20,528 nt of DNA from an uncultured cyanobacterium (GTDB lineage: Bacteria > Cyanobacteriota > Cyanobacteriia > PCC-6307 > Cyanobiaceae). Under the pieces are notes generated by a model. The model ran no database searches. It was given only the letters and a program-made list of their open reading frames with translations, and was not told the origin of the DNA. A program made the translations under genes and the position numbers. Positions 1 through 8,045 of the stretch are shown here, piece after piece. The stretch lies in contig CAIXOZ010000212.1 of the NCBI GenBank assembly GCA_903921295.1, positions 1 through 20,528 on the forward strand, in the 5' to 3' direction. Position 1 is the first letter of the stretch. Each line of letters starts with the position of its first letter.

Positions 1-180
1 CTCTCGGCCGTTCCTTCGAGCCTCTCGGTCACGTCCGCACAGGTGTTTCCTCGCAACGAAGCTGAGTATGCTGTCTACACACTGGAAGTGAGTTTGAGTG
101 TCAACATGCCTCAGGATGGAGCGATCGCCAGCGTCCGCAACGGTGCTCGCACCCTTGCTGGAACTGCCCGCTGTGCGTGA
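1..180 (+). CDS. 3' end of an unrecognised gene (partial)
   Basis: An open frame enters from the left edge and ends at TGA 178-180, giving the last 59 residues of a protein. The fragment ends in ARCA and contains alternating hydrophobic and polar stretches (YTLEVSLSV) that could form beta strands. I do not recognise a family and the start lies outside the window. It reads in the same direction as cobA, whose ATG is 30 bp after this stop, so the two may be co-transcribed. That it is a real gene is inferred from the codon-like composition and the tight spacing to cobA. Confidence 0.55.
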   Translation, partial: LSAVPSSLSVTSAQVFPRNEAEYAVYTLEVSLSVNMPQDGAIASVRNGARTLAGTARCA

Positions 181-210
181 GTTTCTCCTGAGCCAGCTGG
201 AGGCCCTGCC

Positions 211-1005
211 ATGACCACCGCCAGCAACGGCACCGTCTTCCTCGTGGGAGCCGGACCCGGTGATCCGGATCTGCTCACGGTCAAGGCGCAGCGTCTGCTG
301 CAGCAGTGCGATGCCCTCGTCTACGACTCGCTGGTGCCCCAGGAGGTTCTCGCCTTGGTCCCGGAGGGTGCCGAGAAGCATTTCGTGGGCAAGCGGCGGG
401 GCCACCATTCCGTGCCCCAACCCTCCACCAATGCGGTGCTGGTGGAACTGGCGGGCCGCCACAGCTGTGTGGTGCGGCTGAAAGGGGGCGATCCCTTTCT
501 GTTCGGCCGCGGTGGTGAAGAGGCCGCCCACCTGGCCCGCCATGGCGTGCCCGTGCAGGTGGTGCCTGGGGTCACCGCGGGGATCGCCGCTCCGGCCTAT
601 CTGGGTATCCCGGTGACCCATCGTCGGGCCGGCAGTTCCGTCACCTTCGTGACCGGCCACGAAGAGATCGACAAGGGCCGTCCTGGCGTCAACTGGCGGG
701 GACTGGCCTGCAGCAGTGATGGTCTGGTGATTTACATGGGCCTGCACAACCTGGCCCACATCTGCGAGGAACTGATGGCCGGCGGCCTGGCCGCCAGCAC
801 GGCCGCGGCCGCCGTTCAGCAGGGCACGGTGCGTGGCCAATCCTCTGTGATCAGCACCCTGGCGGAGCTGGACGCAGCCGTGCGCGAAGCCGGGCTGAAC
901 TCGCCGACGATCATCGTCATCGGCGAGGTGGTGAACCAGCGTGTGATCTCCTGCGCCCCAGAACCGGCGGACGTGGAGATGCCGATTCCGATCACGCTGG
1001 GCTGA
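211..1005 (+). CDS. cobA: Uroporphyrinogen-III C-methyltransferase (SUMT)
   Basis: This cytoplasmic enzyme transfers two methyl groups from S-adenosylmethionine to C-2 and C-7 of uroporphyrinogen III. The product is precorrin-2, the branch point to sirohaem (cofactor of nitrite and sulfite reductase) and cobalamin. The 264 residues match a stand-alone SUMT without the CysG dehydrogenase/chelatase part. Visible signatures are the SAM-binding loop VGAGPGDPDLLT (residues 12-23), the family motif RLKGGDPFLFGRGGEE (89-104), VVPGVTAG (117-124) and GIPVTHR (132-138). The ATG at 211 has a GGAGG ribosome-binding site at 199-203, which supports the start. The 3' end overlaps a convergent hypothetical gene by 14 bp. 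No cobalamin-riboswitch-like leader is visible in the 30 bp upstream. Confidence 0.96.
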   Translation: MTTASNGTVFLVGAGPGDPDLLTVKAQRLLQQCDALVYDSLVPQEVLALVPEGAEKHFVGKRRGHHSVPQPSTNAVLVELAGRHSCVVRLKGGDPFLFGRGGEEAAHLARHGVPVQVVPGVTAGIAAPAYLGIPVTHRRAGSSVTFVTGHEEIDKGRPGVNWRGLACSSDGLVIYMGLHNLAHICEELMAGGLAASTAAAAVQQGTVRGQSSVISTLAELDAAVREAGLNSPTIIVIGEVVNQRVISCAPEPADVEMPIPITLG

Positions 1006-1408
1006 GGGCGCGCTTGGGCTGCCAGGGTCGGGTCAGCGGCAGAGTCTTCAGACTCCAGCCGCGCCGGAGGGGCATCACCTGGGCCGCCAGCCAACGCTCA
1101 TCCTCGAGCCGCAGGGTCTGGCGATCATTGGGATCGAGCCCGCTGTAGAGGAGCGCCGTGATCCGTTCCGGGTCGATCTCAAGCGCCGCCACCTCCTGCC
1201 AGAGCCGTTCGCTGCCTGCGCGATCGGCACGTCGGATCTGGGCATCAGCCAGCTGCTGAACGAGCAGCAGCACGAGGGCCTGCTGTTTGCGAGCCGTGAA
1301 AGGGTCGTGGCTGAAACCACCGCAGACCCTGATTCCGGAAGCGCTGATGCCGGAGCCGGCGTCAGCGCCATACGGCCGTTGGCCGCAGCGATCTGAAGAG
1401 TCGGACAT
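992..1408 (-). CDS. Hypothetical protein, 138 aa
   Basis: I do not recognise this protein. From about residue 40 it is rich in charged and leucine residues and looks helical (for example SERLWQEVAALEIDPERITALL). The first 40 residues are Gly/Ser-rich and less protein-like, so the true start may lie further in, but no other ATG exists in frame. No membrane segment or signal peptide is seen. Its stop lies inside the 3' end of cobA (tail-to-tail overlap of 14 bp). It diverges from the cupin gene across a 171-bp spacer. The call rests on ORF length and plausible composition. Confidence 0.6.
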   Translation of the reverse strand: MSDSSDRCGQRPYGADAGSGISASGIRVCGGFSHDPFTARKQQALVLLLVQQLADAQIRRADRAGSERLWQEVAALEIDPERITALLYSGLDPNDRQTLRLEDERWLAAQVMPLRRGWSLKTLPLTRPWQPKRALSPA

Positions 1409-1440
1409 GGGCCAGGGCCGATCCGATCGGCAACGAAGGT

Positions 1441-1454
1441 GTACCCAACGCTAC
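1441..1454. promoter_or_regulatory. Possible NtcA-like site, GTA-N8-TAC
   Basis: GTA (1441-1443), eight bases, then TAC (1452-1454) matches the core palindrome bound by the cyanobacterial nitrogen regulator NtcA. It lies in the 171-bp spacer (1409-1579) between a hypothetical gene on the minus strand and the cupin gene on the plus strand. I see no TANNNT -10 box about 22-23 bp away on either side. About two such matches are expected by chance in a GC-rich window of this size, so this is only a candidate. Confidence 0.2.
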
Positions 1455-1579
1455 CGATCCACGAACCACTTCAATCACTGGCCTGTGGAAAGGTTGATGA
1501 GGTAGTGACGCGAACGTTTTCAGGCCATGGAGTGCGGTTGATTGGCCCATCCCTCCGGCAAGCGACGCCGTCGCCTCCC

Positions 1580-2131
1580 ATGTCTGCGCTCCCGATCCAG
1601 CAGCACGACCTCTCCGACCACGCAGCCGCAGCCAAGGCTGAAGGCCGCTCGCCGATGTTTGAGCTGATCCCCTACGAAAAGTTCCGCGACACCCCGGCGG
1701 TGCGGTTCTTCGATATCACCGTGGCCGACTCCAATGCCCGCGATCTGGTGATCCATGCCGGACCGGCGATCAGCCCACCCGATGAGGAAACCACCGGAGC
1801 CTGGCAGTTCTATCTGCACCCTCACCAGGAGGACAACCTGCTGGCGCTGCATGGGGGTCGCACCTTCTACCTGGTGAATTTCGGCTGGAATTACCCGTAT
1901 CACATCGTGCGCCTGGAAACGGGCGGCGACATCCTGCGGATTCCGCCGGGAACCTTTCACCGTTCTGTGTCCGATACGGACGGCTCGGTTGTGCTGAACC
2001 AGGCTGTCCGCGACGAGGGCGCCAGCGTGTTGCGTGAATTCCGCGTCTACAACAGCCGCAGAATTCCCCGGTTGTTCGCCACCACATTCCGCACCGCCCC
2101 GCTACCGAAGCTGCACGGTGTGAGCTGGTGA
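1580..2131 (+). CDS. Single-domain cupin protein
   Basis: The protein is a small beta-barrel of the cupin fold, 183 aa from the ATG at 1580. The frame is open further upstream to 1439, but that stretch is non-protein-like. Cupin motif 1 is seen as HPHQED followed by a glycine (metal ligands likely His80, His82, Glu84). Motif 2 is seen as GGDILRIPPGTFH (115-127, fourth ligand likely His127). Such proteins usually bind a divalent metal and act as dioxygenases, isomerases or sensors. The substrate here cannot be told from sequence. An alternative start at Met26 (ATG 1655) is possible. No signal peptide is present. The gene ends 29 bp before the convergent 61-residue gene. Confidence 0.75.
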   Translation: MSALPIQQHDLSDHAAAAKAEGRSPMFELIPYEKFRDTPAVRFFDITVADSNARDLVIHAGPAISPPDEETTGAWQFYLHPHQEDNLLALHGGRTFYLVNFGWNYPYHIVRLETGGDILRIPPGTFHRSVSDTDGSVVLNQAVRDEGASVLREFRVYNSRRIPRLFATTFRTAPLPKLHGVSW

Positions 2132-2160
2132 ATCATCCCCGCGTCTGCCGAGGCTGATCC

Positions 2161-2346
2161 TCAGGGAGAGGTCATCACCTGGCGCTGATTGAAGCGCTCA
2201 CACACCGCATAGGCCGATGCCAGATTGGCGACCCGCTGCCAGGTCTGGCCGGCCTGGTCGTGGTGGACCACGTAACCGACAGCACCATCGCGGGCGATCC
2301 GACAACCATCAACGGTGCAGCTCACCAGATGTAGAGGTTCGCCCAT
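2161..2346 (-). CDS. Small hypothetical protein, 61 aa
   Basis: I read this gene from ATG 2346, because the in-frame extension to 2484 is not protein-like and would run into the DUF2126 stop. The 61 residues include a CTVDGC cysteine pair near the N terminus, then a mixed alpha/beta-looking stretch (GAVGYVVHHD, QRVANLASAYAVCERF). The pattern resembles small conserved cyanobacterial proteins, but I cannot name a family. It is downstream of, and on the same strand as, the four-gene ATP-grasp/alpha-E/transglutaminase/DUF2126 cassette. A 137-bp gap containing hairpins separates them. Confidence 0.5.
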   Translation of the reverse strand: MGEPLHLVSCTVDGCRIARDGAVGYVVHHDQAGQTWQRVANLASAYAVCERFNQRQVMTSP

Positions 2347-2454
2347 CGGTCCGCTCCGTGTTGATTCCTTTTCTACGCAGGCGGGGAACATTCCGTCCTG
2401 TGTGCCTTTTCCCACGCAAACAATCTTGAGCCTGTTGAAGAAAACCTGAACAGA

Positions 2455-2473
2455 CCTGGTCGCGATGGCCAGG
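2455..2473 (-). terminator. Hairpin downstream of the DUF2126 gene
   Basis: A 7-bp stem (CCTGG plus one wobble and one C-G pair) closes a 5-nt loop 10 bp past the DUF2126 stop on the minus strand. A T-rich stretch (TTTTCTTC) follows, but only after a gap of about 10 nt, so it is an imperfect intrinsic terminator. A second short inverted repeat (CTGTT 2432-2436 with AACAG 2449-2453) lies in the same gap. It may end or attenuate transcription of the cassette before the 61-residue gene. Confidence 0.35.
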
Positions 2474-2483
2474 AGGAATGGCA

Positions 2484-4523
2484 TCAGAAGCGCAGATCGA
2501 CCGTGACATCATGGTTCCGCGCGCCACGCCAGGGGGAGGCACTGACCTCCATTCCGGCAGGCTCGATGCCCGCATCGGTGAGCAGTTCAAAACCTTCGGA
2601 CTCAGAACGCAGCCGCCAACGGGCGATCTCGGCGCCCTGACCGCCTTCCTGAAGGATCAGCACCAACGGCGTCTGCGGGGCCAGCAGGGGATGGAGACAG
2701 GGGAAGAGGGCCTCCTGACGAAAACGCACCGCCAACGGTTGCCGCGGATCGGCCGGCCAGGCCAGCGGCCTTCCCTGCAGACGCAGGCTGTAGCCCTCGC
2801 GCAGGGCGTCGTTGGTCATCAACTCGAAACGACGCAGGGAGCTGTCCACGAAGCGACTGGTGCTGCCACCTTCCACGGGGGTGTCGCAGAGCAGGGGCCA
2901 GGGTTCGAGCGCCTGACGGATGCTGAGCTCAGCGTCGCCCTGACGCCAATGCAACAGCTCCGGGCAACGCCATTGCCAGAGCGCCCGGAACGGCTCGGGA
3001 TCCAGAGGCAATCCAGCTGTCTCCAGATCGGCCAGCACCTGCTCAAGATCACGCCAGAGTTCGCTGGGCAGGAGGGCCCGATCATGCAGGTGTTCACCCC
3101 AGGAACGCAGGGCCCCGGGACGGAGCGCGGGATCGAGCAGCCGCACGATCAGGGCCCGGAAGAGCAGGGCGACCGCACTGCTCCAGCGGTGATCGGGCAG
3201 CGATTCCAGGGCCCGGAACTCCAGCAGGCCCTGACAGCCCGCGGTCCAGGCCGGGTTCCAGAATTTGTCGAGGCTGATCTCGCTGCGGTGGGTGTTGCCG
3301 CTGCGATCGGCGTGCAGGTGGCGCAGGGTCTCACCGATCGCCACCCGCTGATCACCGGCCGGCAGACCCTCGAGGGTGCGATGGGCCAGCTCAAGATCAA
3401 GCCATGCGGCGCTGCCCTCATCGCAGCGGGGCGCCTGGGAGGCAGGTCCGATGCTGCGGCCACTGAACAGATACGCCAGGCTCGGGTGGTGCTGCCAGTA
3501 GCGCAGCACCGCCACCAGCCAGTCCGGACGCGTGAAGAAGGGATGGCTATCCAGGCTGGGCCCGCCGAACAGGAGGTGATTGCCACCTCCGGTGCCCTCC
3601 ACACGGGACCCGTACTGCTTCCAGCTGCGCAACCCCACCACGGCCCCGGACTGCTCAAGCAGCTCCATCCAGTCGGCGTAGTCCTGCCAGGTCAGGCAGA
3701 CGGGCAGATTGATCTCCAGCACCCCCGGATCGGCCGTCAGACCGAGCACCTGCCAGTGCTGATCAAGATCAACCGGCAACAGACCACTGAGCTCGGGGCT
3801 GACCCAACCGCGGCTGTGCTCAGCGATCACCTGCAGCAGCCGTTCCAGCGGCACACGCGCGAGCGGCGGCAGAAAGAGACCCCAGCCCCTGCAATCCAGC
3901 TCGAGGGTCAACACCTGCCGCAGCGCACCGTCCGGAAAGTGCTCCAGGGGCAGGCGTAACCCGGCTGGCCCTGGAGCGGCATTCAGCTGCCGGAGTTCCT
4001 CCGCCAGCGGCCAGGGCAGCGAGCGCCACTGACCCTGCTCACAACTGAGGGGCACCGCCAGGATACGGCGGTCCGGATCCAGAGGATCACGCAGGGGCAA
4101 CGGCTGGAAAGAACAACCGAGCGCCTTCGCGATGGCTGCCAGCAGGTGATCGGCCTCCGCTGCCGTCGGGATCGCACCCTCCCGGCTCCAGCCGCTCCTG
4201 ACCAGCGGCAGGCCGTCCTGGCCGGTGATCAGCCGCAGGGCCCAACGCGGATTGACCTCGCCGTCGTATCGCTTGCCCGGACAGAACAGCAACAGGCTGC
4301 CGGGCCAGACCCGCTGTTGCAGTTCCAGCGCCAGGGCGCGGGCGAGGCTGAGTTTGGTGGGTCCATCGGCGGCCACGCTCCACTCGGCGCCGCAGGGATT
4401 GAGGGGCACCAGGGTGGGCTCGCCACCCATCGTGAGCCGGATGCCAGCCTCCGTCAGCCGTTGCTCCAGAGTCGCGGCGGTGTTCAGGTTGGTTTGGCTC
4501 ACAGCAGACTCACTGATATCCAT
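2484..4523 (-). CDS. DUF2126 family protein, putative amidoligase
   Basis: This 679-aa protein matches the DUF2126 (COG4196) family, which is described as a putative amidoligase of the glutamine-synthetase-like COOH-NH2 ligase fold. Recognisable conserved blocks are GGEPTLV (residues 33-39), CPGKRYDGEVNPRWAL (81-96), VLEINLP (268-274), VEGTGGGNHLLFGGPS (308-323), GNTHRSEISLDKFWNP (409-424) and LLEFRALESLPDHRW (433-447). The acidic and His residues in these blocks fit an ATP/metal site, but the roles are inferred. In many bacteria this domain is fused behind a transglutaminase domain. Here it is separate and follows the transglutaminase gene by 38 bp. No signal peptide or membrane segment is seen. 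It is the last gene of the cassette. Substrate and product are unknown. Confidence 0.85.
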   Translation of the reverse strand: MDISESAVSQTNLNTAATLEQRLTEAGIRLTMGGEPTLVPLNPCGAEWSVAADGPTKLSLARALALELQQRVWPGSLLLFCPGKRYDGEVNPRWALRLITGQDGLPLVRSGWSREGAIPTAAEADHLLAAIAKALGCSFQPLPLRDPLDPDRRILAVPLSCEQGQWRSLPWPLAEELRQLNAAPGPAGLRLPLEHFPDGALRQVLTLELDCRGWGLFLPPLARVPLERLLQVIAEHSRGWVSPELSGLLPVDLDQHWQVLGLTADPGVLEINLPVCLTWQDYADWMELLEQSGAVVGLRSWKQYGSRVEGTGGGNHLLFGGPSLDSHPFFTRPDWLVAVLRYWQHHPSLAYLFSGRSIGPASQAPRCDEGSAAWLDLELAHRTLEGLPAGDQRVAIGETLRHLHADRSGNTHRSEISLDKFWNPAWTAGCQGLLEFRALESLPDHRWSSAVALLFRALIVRLLDPALRPGALRSWGEHLHDRALLPSELWRDLEQVLADLETAGLPLDPEPFRALWQWRCPELLHWRQGDAELSIRQALEPWPLLCDTPVEGGSTSRFVDSSLRRFELMTNDALREGYSLRLQGRPLAWPADPRQPLAVRFRQEALFPCLHPLLAPQTPLVLILQEGGQGAEIARWRLRSESEGFELLTDAGIEPAGMEVSASPWRGARNHDVTVDLRF

Positions 4524-4561
4524 GGTCTGACGCGCCGGTGGCCTTCAGAGTGCACCAAGGA

Positions 4562-5443
4562 CTACCAACGGGTCGATTGATTGGAACTGGACAGAATCTC
4601 CGCCTTGATATCCCACTCCATCGCGCTTTTGACGCCGGGGGGACCCGAAAAACTGCCGCTGATGGCGGCCGTCAGATTCGGATTCGAAGACGTGGCCACC
4701 GGGATATAGCGGTCATCCACCGCCCCCTTGCCACTGGGATCAAACCCCCGCCATCCGGCCCCCTGGAGATAAACCTCCGCCCAGGCATGCAGGTCGTAAC
4801 GCTTCGGCCGGGGCTCCACCAGGTGGTACCCGCTGACAAAGCGCGCCGGCAGGCCCATGGCACGGCAGCACTCGATCATCAGCATCGCCATGTCGCGGCA
4901 GGAGCCGATCCGTTCCTTGAGGGTGCGACCGGCCGGCCAGGCCGGTCCGATGTGACGCTGGCTGTACTTGACACGATCCTGGATGATCACGATCAGCTGC
5001 TGCAAAAAGGCGAGGCTGCGTTGATCGCAACCGATCCAGGCCTCCTGGGCCAGATCGACAGCCGAATGATCATGCTGGCCGTTCGGCAGCCAACCAACGA
5101 GGTAGCTGGAGAGGTCAGGGTTGAGGCGACCCGTGCTGACCGGCAGCAGGGCCATGCTCTCGTCCAGACAGGCCTCAAGCAGCGGTGGGGTGAAAGTCTC
5201 CACCTCACTGGTGGCCACCACCGTCAGCTGCTGCGTCTCACCGAGAAACCGGGCCCGGGTGATCGTGTCTCCCCCGGCCGCAAGCAGATCGTGGAGCTGA
5301 CTTGGATCCGGAGTGATCGTCAGCCGGTGATCGATCAGCCGCTGAAACCCATGCGGGCGCGGTCTGAGACAAAAGCGGTGGGGACCAAGAAGAACGGGCT
5401 CGCTGTAGCTGTAGTCAAAGGAGTGGATCAGGCGAGCGCGCAT
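4562..5443 (-). CDS. Transglutaminase-like cysteine protease-fold protein
   Basis: The 293-aa protein has the bacterial transglutaminase N-terminal beta domain (YSYSEPVLLGPHRFCLRPRP) followed by the papain-like transglutaminase core (COG1305). The catalytic triad is visible: Cys182 in GSCRDMAML, His219 in DLHAWAEVYL and Asp235 in GFDPSGKGAVDDRY. Such enzymes may cleave or form amide bonds, and direction and substrate are unknown. There is no signal sequence, so it should be cytoplasmic. Its ATG at 5443 overlaps the end of the alpha-E gene by 16 nt, indicating translational coupling. DUF2126 follows after 38 bp. Length fits the stand-alone form of the family. Confidence 0.92.
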   Translation of the reverse strand: MRARLIHSFDYSYSEPVLLGPHRFCLRPRPHGFQRLIDHRLTITPDPSQLHDLLAAGGDTITRARFLGETQQLTVVATSEVETFTPPLLEACLDESMALLPVSTGRLNPDLSSYLVGWLPNGQHDHSAVDLAQEAWIGCDQRSLAFLQQLIVIIQDRVKYSQRHIGPAWPAGRTLKERIGSCRDMAMLMIECCRAMGLPARFVSGYHLVEPRPKRYDLHAWAEVYLQGAGWRGFDPSGKGAVDDRYIPVATSSNPNLTAAISGSFSGPPGVKSAMEWDIKAEILSSSNQSTRW

Positions 5444-6411
5444 GCTGGATCGGAGCTGGACGGCTGACTGTTGGAGATCACGAAGTAACGATCATGGATC
5501 AGGCCGTGCAGCCGATTCAGATCCTGTTGCAGAGTGTCAATGGCTTCATGCAGCCCCCCGGCGATCAGTTGATCAATACGGGTGTAACTCCAACGGGCCT
5601 GCATCAACGCGCTGAGACACTCGAGATCATCCGGGGCTCCGGGAACCGCACGGCCATGAACAATGGCCAGCGTGGACTGGATGCGATCGAGGCAGTAGCG
5701 CACTGAACGGGGGAACACGGGGTCCAGCAGCAGGAAGGCCGCCACCGCCTTGGGAGCGATCACGGGATCCCTGGACTGCCGGAACATCTGGTAGGCGCCG
5801 GCGGAGCGCAGCAGGGAAATCCACTGCAGCTCATCGAGCACACCACCCACCTCCTGAGGCGAAGGCAACAGCAGGAAATACTTGACATCCAGGATTCTGG
5901 TGGTCTTGTCGGCCCGCTCGATCATCCGGCCGAGACGGCTGAAATGCCAGGAAAGATCGCGGCTGAGGGTGGCATCGGTGATGCCATAGAAGAGCTGACA
6001 TCCGCGACGGATCTCCCGCAGCTGCTCCTGGGGCGGCTGATTCCAGAAACTCTCGTGTTCACGTAGATTCCAATAGAGATCATTGATCTGCTCCCACATC
6101 TCCGTGGTGATCACCTCGCGGATCTGGCGGGTGTTCTCACGGGCAGCGTTGATGCAGTTGACAATGGAGTTAGGGTTGCGGGCTTCATGCACAAGAAAGC
6201 TCACCACCTGGGCTGGACCACCATCGGGGTAGAGCTCATCGAACAGCTCACGGTCGCCGGTGGCCTCGATCAGCGGCAGCCAGGGTTCGGCACTGCCAGG
6301 AGGGCAGTCGAGGGACATCGCCTCACTGACCTCGACGAAACGGGCAAGGTTTTCCGCCCGCTCCACATAGCGGTTGATCCAATAGAGGGAATCAGCAACA
6401 CGACTCAGCAC
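5428..6411 (-). CDS. Alpha-E domain protein (DUF403)
   Basis: I read this as a 327-aa all-helical protein of the alpha-E family (COG2307). The N-terminal signature ADSLYWINRYVERAENLARF is at residues 6-25, and later helices are rich in Arg/Glu (for example FSRLGRMIERADKTTRI). I chose the GTG at 6411, which places the signature at the very N terminus as is usual. The longer frame to 6510 adds an unrelated tail. The GTG overlaps the end of the ATP-grasp gene by 7 nt and the gene's own end overlaps the transglutaminase start by 16 nt, so all three are probably translated in step. The molecular function is not established. It almost always occurs beside circularly permuted ATP-grasp genes. Confidence 0.9.
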   Translation of the reverse strand: MLSRVADSLYWINRYVERAENLARFVEVSEAMSLDCPPGSAEPWLPLIEATGDRELFDELYPDGGPAQVVSFLVHEARNPNSIVNCINAARENTRQIREVITTEMWEQINDLYWNLREHESFWNQPPQEQLREIRRGCQLFYGITDATLSRDLSWHFSRLGRMIERADKTTRILDVKYFLLLPSPQEVGGVLDELQWISLLRSAGAYQMFRQSRDPVIAPKAVAAFLLLDPVFPRSVRYCLDRIQSTLAIVHGRAVPGAPDDLECLSALMQARWSYTRIDQLIAGGLHEAIDTLQQDLNRLHGLIHDRYFVISNSQPSSSDPACALA

Positions 6412-7937
6412 AGCACGTCCTCCTGGGTCTGAACCTGTGAGCTCAGCTGCACGAGCGGATCCTCCAATCCAGCAGACGGCTCGGAGCTGTCCTGCTCCGC
6501 CACGATCCACGTATCCTTGCAGCCCCCGCCCTGGGAGGAGTTCACCACCAGGGAACCGCGACGCAGGGCGACCCGGGTCAGGCCGCCAGGGCTCACCCAG
6601 GCGCCACGGCCGCGCAGCACGTAGGGACGAAGATCGACGTGACAGGGATAGAGCTCACCCTCACTGAGCGAGGGCACCGTGGAGAGCTCAAGGGTGGGTT
6701 GGGCGATGAAATTGCGCGGATCAGCCTTGATCTTCTCGGCGAACTCAAGAATCTGGCTGCTGCTGGCATGGGGACCGATCAGCATCCCGTAGCCTCCCGC
6801 TTCCGACACCGCCTTGACCACCAGCTCAGGCAGATGCGCCAGAACGTAAGCCTGATCATCGGGCCGTGAGCAGAGATAGGTGGGCACGTTCTCGATGATC
6901 GGCGTCTCATCGAGGTAGTAGCGAATCATCTGGGGCACATAGGCATAGATCAACTTGTCGTCAGCCACGCCCGTGCCGGGGGCATTGGCGATCGCCACCC
7001 GGCCGGCGGCATAGACCTCCATCAGACCGCGGACGCCCAGCATGGAATCCTGACGGAAGACAGCGGGATCGAGGAAGTCATCATCGATGCGTCGATAGAT
7101 CACATCCACAGCCTCAAGACCAGCCGTGCTGCACATCCAGACCCGTCCGTCCTGGCAGACCAGATCACGCCCCTCCACCAGCTGGATGCCCATCTGTTGA
7201 GCCAGATAGCTGTGTTCGAAATAGGCGCTATTGAAAACTCCAGGCGTCAACAGCACCACCTTCGGCGTTTCGGTCCAGGGGGCGAGCTCGCGGAGGGTCT
7301 GCAGCAGATGCGAGGGATAGTCATCGATCGGCTGCACGGTCGGGCCGTTGAACAGACTCGGGAACATGCGCTTCATCACGCGCCTGTTCTCCAGGAAATA
7401 GGCCACACCGGAGGGGCAGCGCAGATTGTCCTCAAGGACGCGCCAGGTGCCTTCACCATCGCGCACCAGATCGAGGCCAGACACGTGGCACCACTTGTTG
7501 AGGGGCGGCTTGAAACCCCGCATCTGCGGCCGCCAGCCCTGGGAACTCTCCACATCCTCCCGAGGGATCACCCCATCACGAAGTATCTTCTGATCTCCAT
7601 AGACATCAGCCAGAAAACGATCAATCGCTTCCAGTCGCTGAATCAGACCCCGCTCAAGTGTGGACCAGACCCCCGAGCCGATCAGACGTGGCAACGGGTC
7701 AAACGGCAGGATCCTTTCGCCCCCCTGACGACCCGAATCATTGAGCCGGAACGTAGCCCCGAGCCGGCGCAGCAATACCTCGGCGGCAGCATGATTACGG
7801 TTCAGTTCTGCCAGGCCCAGGTTGCCGAGCGACGAAAGCAAGGGCCGTAAAGCGCTCCGGGGCGCATGGCTGGCACTGAAATATTCGTCATAACCACGGG
7901 CCGGTCTGTAATCGATGAACACCGTCATCTGAGGCAT
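6405..7937 (-). CDS. Circularly permuted ATP-grasp protein
   Basis: This 510-aa protein matches the circularly permuted ATP-grasp family (COG2308, formerly DUF404/DUF407), thought to form amide bonds from a carboxylate and an amine using ATP. Conserved blocks include RVLEDNLRCPSGVAY (residues 166-180), RRIDDDFLDP (282-291), NAPGTGVADDK (318-328) and the glycine-rich KAVSEAGGYGMLIGP (375-389). The acidic RRIDDD block and the Lys/Gly-rich loop fit ATP and Mg binding, by family analogy. Start at 7937 (MPQM) or three codons later at 7928 cannot be settled. It is the first gene of the four-gene cassette. It lies 125 bp downstream of ureC on the same strand. Its substrate is unknown. Confidence 0.9.
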   Translation of the reverse strand: MPQMTVFIDYRPARGYDEYFSASHAPRSALRPLLSSLGNLGLAELNRNHAAAEVLLRRLGATFRLNDSGRQGGERILPFDPLPRLIGSGVWSTLERGLIQRLEAIDRFLADVYGDQKILRDGVIPREDVESSQGWRPQMRGFKPPLNKWCHVSGLDLVRDGEGTWRVLEDNLRCPSGVAYFLENRRVMKRMFPSLFNGPTVQPIDDYPSHLLQTLRELAPWTETPKVVLLTPGVFNSAYFEHSYLAQQMGIQLVEGRDLVCQDGRVWMCSTAGLEAVDVIYRRIDDDFLDPAVFRQDSMLGVRGLMEVYAAGRVAIANAPGTGVADDKLIYAYVPQMIRYYLDETPIIENVPTYLCSRPDDQAYVLAHLPELVVKAVSEAGGYGMLIGPHASSSQILEFAEKIKADPRNFIAQPTLELSTVPSLSEGELYPCHVDLRPYVLRGRGAWVSPGGLTRVALRRGSLVVNSSQGGGCKDTWIVAEQDSSEPSAGLEDPLVQLSSQVQTQEDVLC

Positions 7938-8045
7938 CTGCAGTGATGCTGCCCAGCGACGGAGCGATCCCAGGTGGCCATCGCTACGAAATCGAAGGCA
8001 GGGTGGCCGAAGGCGGCTGATCCGAACCCGTCCGGCGCTGTGCGT

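Noticed and set aside
2478..3959. Long open frame (493 codons) on the plus strand opposite DUF2126
   Set aside because: Gln/Gly/Arg/Pro-rich translation without recognisable domains, typical of the antisense frame of a GC-rich gene. The minus strand has clear DUF2126 motifs.
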